Source: Burkholderia singularis (GTDB lineage: Bacteria > Pseudomonadota > Gammaproteobacteria > Burkholderiales > Burkholderiaceae). From it: a stretch of DNA of 64,000 bases. The stretch is from NCBI RefSeq assembly GCF_900176645.1, contig NZ_FXAN01000036.1, positions 1 to 64,000 on the forward strand. Reading direction: 5' to 3'. Below are positions 56,809 through 64,000 of the stretch, piece after piece. The stretch's first letter is position 1, and the number at the start of each line of letters is the position of its first letter. Below the pieces are notes generated by a model that searched no databases, was not told the origin of the DNA, and worked only from the letters and a program-made list of their open reading frames with translations. Position numbers and translations under genes: made by a program.

Positions 56809-56824
56809 CTTACGCGGTCGTAAG
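56809..56824. promoter_or_regulatory. Palindrome upstream of fdnG
   Basis: CTTACG-CGGT-CGTAAG, a 16-bp inverted repeat with a further TTACG half-site next to it, lies about 190 nt before the fdnG ATG. It is a candidate operator for the formate dehydrogenase unit. No FNR-type TTGAT-N4-ATCAA site was seen in the 286-bp gap. Confidence 0.45.
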
Positions 56825-56907
56825 CGTAACAGAAGTCAGGTGAATATGATGTTGCAGTGCGATTGCCGAAATGCAATAAGCAATCGCCCGCATGGGCGCC
56901 CGCACGT

Positions 56908-57957
56908 TCAGTGGACGGCGGCGCCCGCGCCGTTGGCCGCCGCCACGAGCCCGGCCGGCATCCAGCCGAGCGCCGGCGCGATGCGGGATGCAACGTCGGT
57001 CAGGATCTGCTCGTATTCGTCGAACGCGAGGTCATACGGGAGTTCGAGCCTCAGTTCGGTCACGCGCGCGAGCACGGGATCGGCGAGCAGCCGTTCGACG
57101 ATCTCGTCGCACATACCGACCAGATCCGGCGCGAACAGCGTGCGGCTATCTCCCTGTGGCGCCAGCGTGCGCGCGACGCGCGCCGCGGCGAAATCACGGT
57201 AACGTTGCCGCGAAACGGCTTCGGCGCTATCGAGCGGCACGATGACGCGCCCGAGCGCGACGCGCGGCGGCGATGCTTCGGCCCAGGTCGACAGGAACAG
57301 GTCGAGTTGAGCGGCCTGCGCTGCATGGAAATCGTCGCTGGCTTCGCCTCGGCAGACGTTGCCGATCAGCAAATGAAAACCGTTGCGCGCCGCCCATTCG
57401 GCGGAGCGCAGCGAGCCGCCGCCGTACCACAGACGCCCCGCCAGCCCCGGCACATGCGGATTCACGCGCGGCCGCTCGCGCCCGGCCGGCGATTCGATCA
57501 CCGTGTCCGCGTCGCCGAAATAGGCGCCGGCGAGGTTCTCGCGCAGGCGCAGCAGCCGCGCGTGCGAAAAGTCGATGCGCGCGGCGTCTGCATCGAGCAG
57601 GCGATCGCCGAGCAGCGACGCGTACCCGGGCGCGCCCGCGCTCAGCCCGACGTGCAGGCGGCCCCGCGACAGCGCATCGACGGTCCCGAGATCCTCCGCG
57701 AGCCGGAACGGATTCTCGTAACCCATCTGGATCACGGCCGCACCGAGTGCGATGCGTACCGTGCGCTGCGTCGCAGCGGCAAGAAACGTCGCGGCTGACG
57801 ACACCGAACGCTCCAAATGCCGCTGGCGGACCCATGCGCTGTCGTAACCGAGCGCATCGCCGCGACTGAAAAGCCGCAGCGACTGCTCAAGACCGGCAAG
57901 CGGATCGTGGGCCGGATAGTTGCCGGCCGTCAGGAAGCCCAGGTGTGAAATCGTCAT
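56908..57957 (-). CDS. LLM-class flavin-dependent oxidoreductase
   Basis: A 349-residue bacterial-luciferase-like TIM barrel. Typical segments are ALGYDSAWVRQRHLERSVSSAATFLAAATQRTVRIALGAAVIQMGYENPFRLAEDLGTVDALSRGRLHVGLSAG. These enzymes use FMNH2 and O2, often to cleave C-S or C-N bonds. Last visible gene of the minus-strand monooxygenase/ABC unit, 34 nt after the binding-protein gene. The ATG at 57957 matches the family N terminus (MTISHLGFLTAGNY). Confidence 0.87.
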   Translation of the reverse strand: MTISHLGFLTAGNYPAHDPLAGLEQSLRLFSRGDALGYDSAWVRQRHLERSVSSAATFLAAATQRTVRIALGAAVIQMGYENPFRLAEDLGTVDALSRGRLHVGLSAGAPGYASLLGDRLLDADAARIDFSHARLLRLRENLAGAYFGDADTVIESPAGRERPRVNPHVPGLAGRLWYGGGSLRSAEWAARNGFHLLIGNVCRGEASDDFHAAQAAQLDLFLSTWAEASPPRVALGRVIVPLDSAEAVSRQRYRDFAAARVARTLAPQGDSRTLFAPDLVGMCDEIVERLLADPVLARVTELRLELPYDLAFDEYEQILTDVASRIAPALGWMPAGLVAAANGAGAAVH

Positions 57958-57991
57958 GACCAGGATCGGAAATAACAAACGGTGCGCCGTG

Positions 57992-58939
57992 TCAGAACGA
58001 CGGCAGCCCCGGCGGGTTCGTTTCGGACCGCTCGATCGCCTCGGACAGCAGCCCCCAGCGCACGAGCGCCTGTCTGTACTTACCGTTGCGGATCAGATCG
58101 TTGGTCGCAAGCGTCAGCGCATCGGCCAGCCCGCTGCCCCTGCGCGTCGCGATCGCGACGTCCGCGTTGAGCGGCCAGCCTGCGTTCACGCTGCCGACAT
58201 TGCGAATCCTGCCCTCTCGCGCCGCCTCGTATGCGAGCGCCGCATTCGGATTGAGTTCGACATCCGCGCGCCCCGACAGCAACGCGACGCGCGACGCGCC
58301 GTCGTCGTCGAAATACAGCAGCGCCAACGGTTTGAGTCCCTGCGCTACGTTGCGGCGGTTCCATTCGAGCAGAATCCGCTCCTGGCTGGTGCCCGCGGTG
58401 GTGATAATGCGCAAGCCCGCGACATCGCTCGGCCCGGCGATGCGTGTAACCGGACTCCCGCGCCGGACATAGAAGCCGTGCAAACCGAGCCGGTACGTCG
58501 TGAAATCGAATTTTTTCTTGCGCTGCTCCGTCACGCCGACATTCGAGATCACCGCGTCGTACTTGCCGGAGGTCAGACCTAGCGGCCAGTCGGCCCATGC
58601 AATGGGCACGAGCGCGAGACGCCGGCCCAATGCGTCGGCGACGAGTTGCGCGTAGTCCGGGTCCGCGCCGACCACCGTTCGCGCGTCGGTCGCATAGGTC
58701 GCCACGGGCGGCACGTGCGGGGCGATCGCGACAGTCAGAACGCCATCGCCGACCCAGCGATAGCCGGTCGCCGCATGGATCGCGGCCGGATCGGGCGCGG
58801 CGCGCACACGCCCGGCCTGCCGAGGATCGAGATCGATCGCGATAGCGGCAGCCCGTGCGGCCAACGGCGGCACGCCGAACAGCGCCGCGCCGGCGGCCGT
58901 CATGAGCGCGGCGCGAACAAAAGCTCTTCTATCGTTCAT
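57992..58939 (-). CDS. ABC transporter substrate-binding protein (amino-acid type)
   Basis: A 315-residue periplasmic solute-binding protein with an N-terminal Tat-like signal (NDRRAFVRAALMTAAGAALFGVPPLAARA). The binding-domain motifs VISNVGVTEQRKKKFDFTTYR, GLRIITTAGTSQERILLEWNRRN and TRRGSGLADALTLATNDLIRNGKYRQALVRWGL are typical of family 3. It is a close paralogue of the truncated gene at 63422-64000. Same-strand neighbours are the fused permease/ATPase and the monooxygenases. Confidence 0.9.
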   Translation of the reverse strand: MNDRRAFVRAALMTAAGAALFGVPPLAARAAAIAIDLDPRQAGRVRAAPDPAAIHAATGYRWVGDGVLTVAIAPHVPPVATYATDARTVVGADPDYAQLVADALGRRLALVPIAWADWPLGLTSGKYDAVISNVGVTEQRKKKFDFTTYRLGLHGFYVRRGSPVTRIAGPSDVAGLRIITTAGTSQERILLEWNRRNVAQGLKPLALLYFDDDGASRVALLSGRADVELNPNAALAYEAAREGRIRNVGSVNAGWPLNADVAIATRRGSGLADALTLATNDLIRNGKYRQALVRWGLLSEAIERSETNPPGLPSF

Positions 58940-59035
58940 TGCAGTAATGTCACCGGTATCGGAAAAACACAGCGCAGACGGCCCGCCACGCAACGTCACA
59001 TCGACTTTCACGCGGCTCGCATCGCACCGTCATCG

Positions 59036-60871
59036 TCAGAGCACCTTCGACAGAAACGCGCGCGTGCGCGCATGCGCGGGCGCATCGAGCACCTGCGCGG
59101 GAGGGCCGGCCTCGATGATCCTGCCCTGCTCCATGAACAACACCGTATCGGCCACCTCACGTGCAAAGCCGATCTCGTGCGTGACGATGATGAGCGTCGT
59201 GCCTGAGCGCGCGAGTTCCTTGATGACGTCAAGGACTTCATTGACCAGTTCGGGATCGAGCGCAGACGTCGGCTCGTCGAACAGCAGTACTTTCGGTTTC
59301 AACGCGAGCGCGCGGGCAATCGCAACGCGCTGTTGCTGGCCGCCCGAAAGCTGGCGCGGATACGCATGCGCCTTCGCCGCCAAACCGACGCGCGCGAGCA
59401 ACTCGTGCGCGAGTCGCAGCGCGTCGGCACGCGTCGCGCGGCCCAGCGCAACCGGTGCTTCGACGAGATTCTCCAGCACGCTCAGATGGGCAAACAGGTT
59501 GAAGTTCTGAAACACCATGCCGACGTCGATCCGACGGCGCAGCACGTCCCGTTCCTTCAGCTCATACAGCGTGTTGCCGTCGCGGCGGTAACCGACGAGT
59601 TCGCCATCGATGTCGATGAACCCGCCGTCGACGCGCTCGAGATGGTTGATCGTGCGCAGCAGCGTCGATTTGCCTGAGCCGGACTGCCCGAGAATCACCG
59701 TCACGCTGCCGGCCGGCGCGACAAACGACACGTCGTCCAACACCTTATGCTGTCCGAAGCTTTTCGATACGCGATGCAGCGACACTTCGCCGCCCCGCCG
59801 CTCGCTGACCCAAGCGCGCGCGGCACGCACAGCCGGCATGGATGCGACAGGCTTCCTGCTCGAACCGCCGCCATCAGGTTGGGCGCGCGCCGGATCATTC
59901 GCGGCCGCGCGCCGGCCCGGCCACGCACGGATCACGCCCGCGATCCATGCATCGAGTGGCGAGCGCGCCGGATTGCGCACCGCGCCGCGCGCATAGCGGC
60001 GCTCGACTCTCGCCTGAATCACGGAAAGTACGGTCAGGATAATCAGATACCAGACCGTTGCGACCATCAGCAGCGGAATCACCTCGAGATTGCGCCGGTA
60101 GATCACCTGCACGGTATAGAACAGCTCCGGCATCGCAAGCACATAAACCATCGACGTACCCTTGGCGAGCAGGATCAAATCGTTGAACGCCACGGGCAGG
60201 AACGCTCGCATCGCCTGAGGCAGTACGATGCGCGTGGCCTGCCGTGCGCGCGGCAAACCGAGCGCGGCGGCCGCTTCAAGCTGTCCATGATCGACCGACA
60301 GGATCGCGCCACGCACGCCCTCCGCCGTAAATGCCGCATGGCTGAGCGTAAGACCCAGCACCGCCGCGCAAAACGGGCTGATCAGATCGGTTGTCGCGAC
60401 CTCGGCAAGCACGATGCTCGTGAACGGCACGCCCAGCCGCACGTGATCGTACAGATAGCCGAGATTGTTGAGGATCAGCAGCAGCACGACGAGCGGAATC
60501 GAGCGGAACACCCAGATATACGTCCATGCGCATGCGGATAACAACCGCGAGCCGGACACGCGCGCCAGCGCGAGCGGCACACCGAGCGCGAGCCCCAACA
60601 CCGCACCGAGCGCCGTCAACAACAGCGTGCGCGCGAGTCCGGAAAGTACCGGCTCGGACACGAACCATTCGGCAAATACAGGCCAGCCCCACTGCGGATT
60701 GCTGAGCACCGAGTTCAGCGCCAACGCGATCAAAACGAGTGCAAGCACGGTGCCGGCCGCACGCGCCCGGTAGCGCGCCGGCACGATCCTGAAATACGAT
60801 GCGTCGTCTCGCGCCTGAGGTGGGCTCGATGCCGGCAGCGCGCCGCCGACTGCGTGCGTGATGTCGCTCAT
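59036..60871 (-). CDS. Fused ABC transporter permease and ATPase (amino-acid type)
   Basis: A 611-residue fusion. Residues ~30-320 are a HisMQ-type permease (GLARTLLLTALGAVLGLALGVPLALARVS, then the EAA loop EAAAALGLPRARQATRIVLPQAMRAFLPVAFND). After a Pro/Ala/Arg-rich linker (~320-370) comes the ATPase: Walker A LGQSGSGKSTLL, signature LSGGQQQRVAIARALAL and Walker B VLLFDEPTSALDP. Separate proteins are the rule in this family, so the fusion is notable. The ATG at 60871 follows AAGGAAAG. Confidence 0.93.
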   Translation of the reverse strand: MSDITHAVGGALPASSPPQARDDASYFRIVPARYRARAAGTVLALVLIALALNSVLSNPQWGWPVFAEWFVSEPVLSGLARTLLLTALGAVLGLALGVPLALARVSGSRLLSACAWTYIWVFRSIPLVVLLLILNNLGYLYDHVRLGVPFTSIVLAEVATTDLISPFCAAVLGLTLSHAAFTAEGVRGAILSVDHGQLEAAAALGLPRARQATRIVLPQAMRAFLPVAFNDLILLAKGTSMVYVLAMPELFYTVQVIYRRNLEVIPLLMVATVWYLIILTVLSVIQARVERRYARGAVRNPARSPLDAWIAGVIRAWPGRRAAANDPARAQPDGGGSSRKPVASMPAVRAARAWVSERRGGEVSLHRVSKSFGQHKVLDDVSFVAPAGSVTVILGQSGSGKSTLLRTINHLERVDGGFIDIDGELVGYRRDGNTLYELKERDVLRRRIDVGMVFQNFNLFAHLSVLENLVEAPVALGRATRADALRLAHELLARVGLAAKAHAYPRQLSGGQQQRVAIARALALKPKVLLFDEPTSALDPELVNEVLDVIKELARSGTTLIIVTHEIGFAREVADTVLFMEQGRIIEAGPPAQVLDAPAHARTRAFLSKVL

Positions 60872-60998
60872 GGTCGTCTTTCCTTCGGAGAACGATCGAT
60901 GCCGCATGCGGCATGAGTGAGGCAATTGAAGGCGCGCCGCACCGCCGAGTTCGCGCAGCGGGTACGGCCAAGCGCCACGCCTGCTCGCTTGGCCGCCG

Positions 60999-62321
60999 TC
61001 ATGCGTCGACGGGCGCCGCATAGCGGCTTTCCTTGCGCGGCAAACCGAGATGGTCACGCAGCGTGCGCCCGGCAAGCGAGCGCCGGTAGCGTCCACGCGC
61101 CTCAAGCGCGGGAAGCACGAGTTCGACGAAATCGTCGAGCCCTTGCGCCTGCACCGGGAAGCCGAGGATAAAACCATCGCACGCGCCCGCGTCGACCCAG
61201 CGGATCAACTCATCGGCAACTTCGTCGCCGGAGCCGATAAAGTGCGGCCGTGGCGTCGCGACAGCAAACGCGGTCTCGCGCAGCGTGAGCCCCTTGTCGC
61301 GCGCGTCGGCCTTGATCCGGTCGGTGGTCGAGCGAAAGCTGTTGCGGCCGATCTCTCCCAACTCGGGAAACGGCCCGTCGAGCGGATACTGGGTGAAATC
61401 GTGATGATCGAAGTAGCGGCCGAGATAGGCGAGCGCGTCGTCGACAGTCAGCAAATCGCGGATCGCGCGGTATTTTTCTTCCGCTTCCTCGGCGGTACGC
61501 CCAACGATCGGCCCGATTCCAGGAAAGATCTTCAAGTCGCCGATGCTGCGCCCATGCTCGATCGCACTGCGCCTCACGCGCCGCGCGAACGCCAGCGCCT
61601 CGTCCACCGAAGCCGTATGCGTAAACACGGCATCCGCGTATTTGCTGGCGAAACTGATCCCCGCATCCGACGCGCCCGCCTGAAAGATCACCGGCTGCCC
61701 CTGCGGTGAGCGCTGGATATTGAGCGGCCCGGCCACCTGGAAAAACCTGCCGCGATGATCAAGCGTATGCAGTTTGTCACGATCGAAGAAACGCCCGCTC
61801 TGGCGATCGCGCACGAATGCATCGTCATCCCAACTATCCCATAGCCCCTGAACGACTTCCAGATACTCGTCCGCGATCTCGTAGCGTAGATCGTGCTCGG
61901 GATGCGTTTTACCGAAATTCTTCGCGGTGCCCTCGAGCGGTGTCGTGACGACATTCCAGCCCGCGCGGCCACCGCTGAGCAAGTCAAGCGACGCAAATTG
62001 CCGCGCAACCGTAAACGGCTCGCTGTACGAAGTCGACACCGTGCCCGCCAGCCCGATCCTCGACGTCGCGAGCGCAAGCGCCGACAGCAGCGAAATCGGC
62101 TCGAAGCGATTCAGGAAGTGCGGTATCGATTTGTCGTTGATGTAGAGGCCGTCGGCGACAAACGCGAACACAAAGCCGTTTTCCTCCGCCTTGCGCGTGA
62201 TCCGCACGATGAAATCGAGATTGACGCTCGCATCCGGCGGATTGCTCGGATGCCGCCACGCGTGCATATGGCCGCCTGCGCCATGCAGCATGATGCCGAA
62301 CGGAATGGGGGGTTGGGTCAT
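60999..62321 (-). CDS. NtaA/SnaA/DszA-family FMN-dependent monooxygenase
   Basis: A 440-residue LLM flavoprotein. Motifs are [67 protein letters not shown] and [25 protein letters not shown], diagnostic of the nitrilotriacetate/SnaA/dibenzothiophene-sulfone subgroup. Such enzymes often take part in use of S-alkylcysteines or other organosulfur compounds. The ATG at 62321 is used ([12 protein letters not shown]). It lies between a second monooxygenase and the transporter on the same strand. Confidence 0.9.
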   Translation of the reverse strand: MTQPPIPFGIMLHGAGGHMHAWRHPSNPPDASVNLDFIVRITRKAEENGFVFAFVADGLYINDKSIPHFLNRFEPISLLSALALATSRIGLAGTVSTSYSEPFTVARQFASLDLLSGGRAGWNVVTTPLEGTAKNFGKTHPEHDLRYEIADEYLEVVQGLWDSWDDDAFVRDRQSGRFFDRDKLHTLDHRGRFFQVAGPLNIQRSPQGQPVIFQAGASDAGISFASKYADAVFTHTASVDEALAFARRVRRSAIEHGRSIGDLKIFPGIGPIVGRTAEEAEEKYRAIRDLLTVDDALAYLGRYFDHHDFTQYPLDGPFPELGEIGRNSFRSTTDRIKADARDKGLTLRETAFAVATPRPHFIGSGDEVADELIRWVDAGACDGFILGFPVQAQGLDDFVELVLPALEARGRYRRSLAGRTLRDHLGLPRKESRYAAPVDA

Positions 62322-62378
62322 GTCTGGGCTCGCTGTCGAAATCGAGGGGAACACGCACGCCTCGTGAGGCGCGTGCGA

Positions 62379-63386
62379 TCATGGCCAGGTCTGTACCGGG
62401 CGCCGTTCGCGCGCCAGCAGTTCGACCGATGCGAGTCGCGCCGGATAGTGCGTGACGGGCGAATCGACGACGAACTCATCGACGCCATAGCGGCGGCTCA
62501 ACGCGTCGAACTCGCGATGCACGTCATCGGGCGTGCCGGCGATTACGTGCGGGCAAAGCTCGTCGATCCGGTAATCGGTTGCGCCGCTCTGCCGCGCGAA
62601 TTCGGCAGCGGCCTGGGCGCTGCCGAGATTGAAGCTTTGGCCGCCCGCGAGCTTCAACTTGAAAATCCGGAGCGTACCGATCAGCGCTTCGGCGTCGCGC
62701 TTGGTCGACGCGGCAACTGCATAGAGTGCGAGCAGCGGCGCGCGGCCCGTCGCGCTGCGATATGCGTCGAGCGAACGCTCGACGTTCGACTCGTCGCCAT
62801 TGAAATGCCCGGCATAGCAAAACTGCCAGCCGAGCCGCGCGGCAAGCGCCGCGCTTTGTGCCGAACCGCCGAGCAGAATCCGTTCGGGCTGCTCAGGCGG
62901 CACGGGCAGCGCGACCGCGCCGGCCAGCGGATGATCCTCGCTGACGCCCCAATCGAGAAACGCGTCGAGTTCGGCGAGTTGCTCGTCAAACACGGCCTTG
63001 CGAGGCTTGCCGTGCAGCGCCTGCAGCGCGCGCGTCGTCAACGGCAGCCCGCCCGGCGCTTTACCCACACCAAGATCGACACGTCCCGGCGCGAGCGACG
63101 CGAGCAGCCTGAACGTCTCGGCCACTTTAAAAGGACTGTAATGCTGCAGCATTACACCCCCCGCCCCCACACGGATCGTCGACGTACTCGCAAGTATGTG
63201 CGACACGACGATCTCCGGCGCCGTGCTCGCGAGGCCCGGCGCGCCATGATGCTCCGCCACCCAGAAACGGCGGTAGCCGAGCGCTTCGGCGCGTTGCGCA
63301 AGCGCGACCGTGAAGCGCAGCGCGTCGGCCGCCGTTGCGCCCTCGGCAATCGGACTCTTGTCCAGCAACGATAAGGAATAGGCCAT
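62379..63386 (-). CDS. MsnO8-family LLM class oxidoreductase
   Basis: A 335-residue luciferase-like flavoprotein. It starts YSLSLLDKSPIAEGATAADALRFTVALAQRAEALGYRRFWVAEHHGAPGLASTAPEIVVSHILASTSTIRVGAGGVMLQHYSPFKVAETFRLLASLAPGRVDLGVGKAPGG, the well-defined MsnO8 N terminus. Probably an FMN-using monooxygenase working with the neighbouring LLM enzymes; the substrate is unknown. It lies 35 nt after the partial binding-protein gene. Confidence 0.88.
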   Translation of the reverse strand: MAYSLSLLDKSPIAEGATAADALRFTVALAQRAEALGYRRFWVAEHHGAPGLASTAPEIVVSHILASTSTIRVGAGGVMLQHYSPFKVAETFRLLASLAPGRVDLGVGKAPGGLPLTTRALQALHGKPRKAVFDEQLAELDAFLDWGVSEDHPLAGAVALPVPPEQPERILLGGSAQSAALAARLGWQFCYAGHFNGDESNVERSLDAYRSATGRAPLLALYAVAASTKRDAEALIGTLRIFKLKLAGGQSFNLGSAQAAAEFARQSGATDYRIDELCPHVIAGTPDDVHREFDALSRRYGVDEFVVDSPVTHYPARLASVELLARERRPVQTWP

Positions 63387-63421
63387 GGCGGATGCGGATC
63401 GCGGTTGACGGTTGGCGGGGC

Positions 63422-64000
63422 CTACAGTTTCGGCAGACCCGGCGGATTGGTCCGCGACACCTCGATCGCCTCCGAGCCGAGATTCCAGCGATCGAGCACG
63501 CGCCGGTACGTACCGTTCTTGATCAGATCGTTGATGGCAAGCGTGATCGGCTCGGCAAGACCGCTGCCCCTGCGCGTCGTGACCGCAATGTCGGCCGTGC
63601 GCGGCCAGCCGCCGCTCACAGTGCCCGCCAGCCGCTTGTCGTGTTGCTGCGCGGCCTGATACGACAGCACCGAGTTCACGCTGAAGATCGCGTCGGCGCG
63701 GCCCGATTGCAGCGCGACGGTCTTCACCGCATCATCGTCGTAATATTGGACGGCGACGGGTTTCAGGCCATGCGCAACGTTTTCGCGATCCCATTCGAGC
63801 AGGATTTTTTCCTGGTTGGTTGCGGCATCGGTGATCACGCGCAGGCCGGCTATGTCCTTCGGCTCCCTGATCGACGTGATCTTGCTATCCGACTTCACGT
63901 AAAAGCCGACCAGATCTTGCCGATACGTCGAAAAATCGAACTTCGTCTTGCGCTCCTCGGTCACGGTCACGTTCGACAGCACCGCATCGACGCGCCCCGA
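63422..64000 (-). CDS. ABC transporter substrate-binding protein, N terminus outside window
   Basis: The C-terminal ~190 residues of a family-3 periplasmic binding protein; the frame is open to the right edge, so the start and signal peptide are missing. It matches the protein at 57992-58939 block by block (FDFSTYRQDLVGFYV, GLRVITDAATNQEKILLEWDREN, TRRGSGLAEPITLAINDLIKNGTYRRVLDRWNL, TNPPGLPKL at the C terminus). It is upstream of, and in line with, the MsnO8-NtaA-permease unit. Confidence 0.9.
   Translation of the reverse strand, partial: SGRVDAVLSNVTVTEERKTKFDFSTYRQDLVGFYVKSDSKITSIREPKDIAGLRVITDAATNQEKILLEWDRENVAHGLKPVAVQYYDDDAVKTVALQSGRADAIFSVNSVLSYQAAQQHDKRLAGTVSGGWPRTADIAVTTRRGSGLAEPITLAINDLIKNGTYRRVLDRWNLGSEAIEVSRTNPPGLPKL

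Noticed and set aside
56031-56993. fdnG as two genes or a nonsense-mutated pseudogene
   Set aside because: The UGA sits exactly at the Sec position of formate dehydrogenases, a SECIS apex follows, and selA, selB and selC are in the same unit.
1-64000. CRISPR arrays, insertion sequences, rRNA, prophage
   Set aside because: No regularly spaced direct repeats, transposase or phage structural genes, and no rRNA-like sequence were recognised on either strand.

Overview
The window is GC-rich, gene-dense proteobacterial DNA. Gene content and protein style fit Burkholderia, most likely the pseudomallei group: a LuxI/LuxR pair, many LysR/TetR/LysE genes, a fused fructose PTS protein and a selenocysteine formate dehydrogenase locus. 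The genus is inferred from family resemblance, not from a marker gene. No rRNA, CRISPR array, insertion sequence or prophage was recognised. The only RNA gene seen is tRNA-Sec.

Layout. 1-4767: fructose PTS genes fruB-fruK (fruK runs off the left edge) divergent from a LacI-type regulator, with matching AATCGAT operators in front of both. 5214-12410: a pipecolate/2-aminoadipate (D-lysine) degradation block: AmaB-type aldehyde dehydrogenase, aminotransferase, DUF1338/HglS-type decarboxylating dioxygenase, LysR regulator, AmaA-type oxidase, and a lone Phd-type antitoxin. 12486-18732: TetR regulator, phospholipase D-like protein, DeoR regulator, small conserved-looking protein, EamA and LysE exporters. 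18830-22359: TetR divergent from an operon whose first two genes are the two halves of the plant Tm-1 protein, followed by an SRPBCC gene and two tandem terminators. 22552-26065: two acid-type serine peptidases (S10, S53). 26264-30759: LysE/Lrp pair, AHSA1 protein, PiT phosphate transporter behind Pho-box-like repeats, and a 2OG-Fe(II) oxygenase.

31043-35993 is a quorum-sensing locus: acyl-CoA ligase, a diiron-type metallo-beta-lactamase-fold protein translationally coupled to a DUF6875-like protein, LuxR and LuxI, in locally AT-rich DNA. 36149-37590: an Old Yellow Enzyme gene behind a strong promoter whose start lies at a 41-bp perfect palindrome. 37893-41484: LysR, ureohydrolase and NCS1 permease. 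41595-42834: an HTH gene divergent from an unrecognised protein. 43371-46854: nucleobase permease, AhpD-like protein and a PL5-type alginate lyase.

47471-56621 is one continuous minus-strand selenoprotein unit: fdnG (in-frame UGA = Sec197)-fdnH-fdnI-fdhE-selA-selB-selC. It carries enzyme, maturation factor and almost the whole Sec-decoding apparatus (selD is not here). 56908-64000 is a minus-strand cluster of three flavin monooxygenases, a fused ABC permease/ATPase and two paralogous binding proteins, probably for scavenging an organosulfur or amino-acid-like compound. It runs off the right edge.
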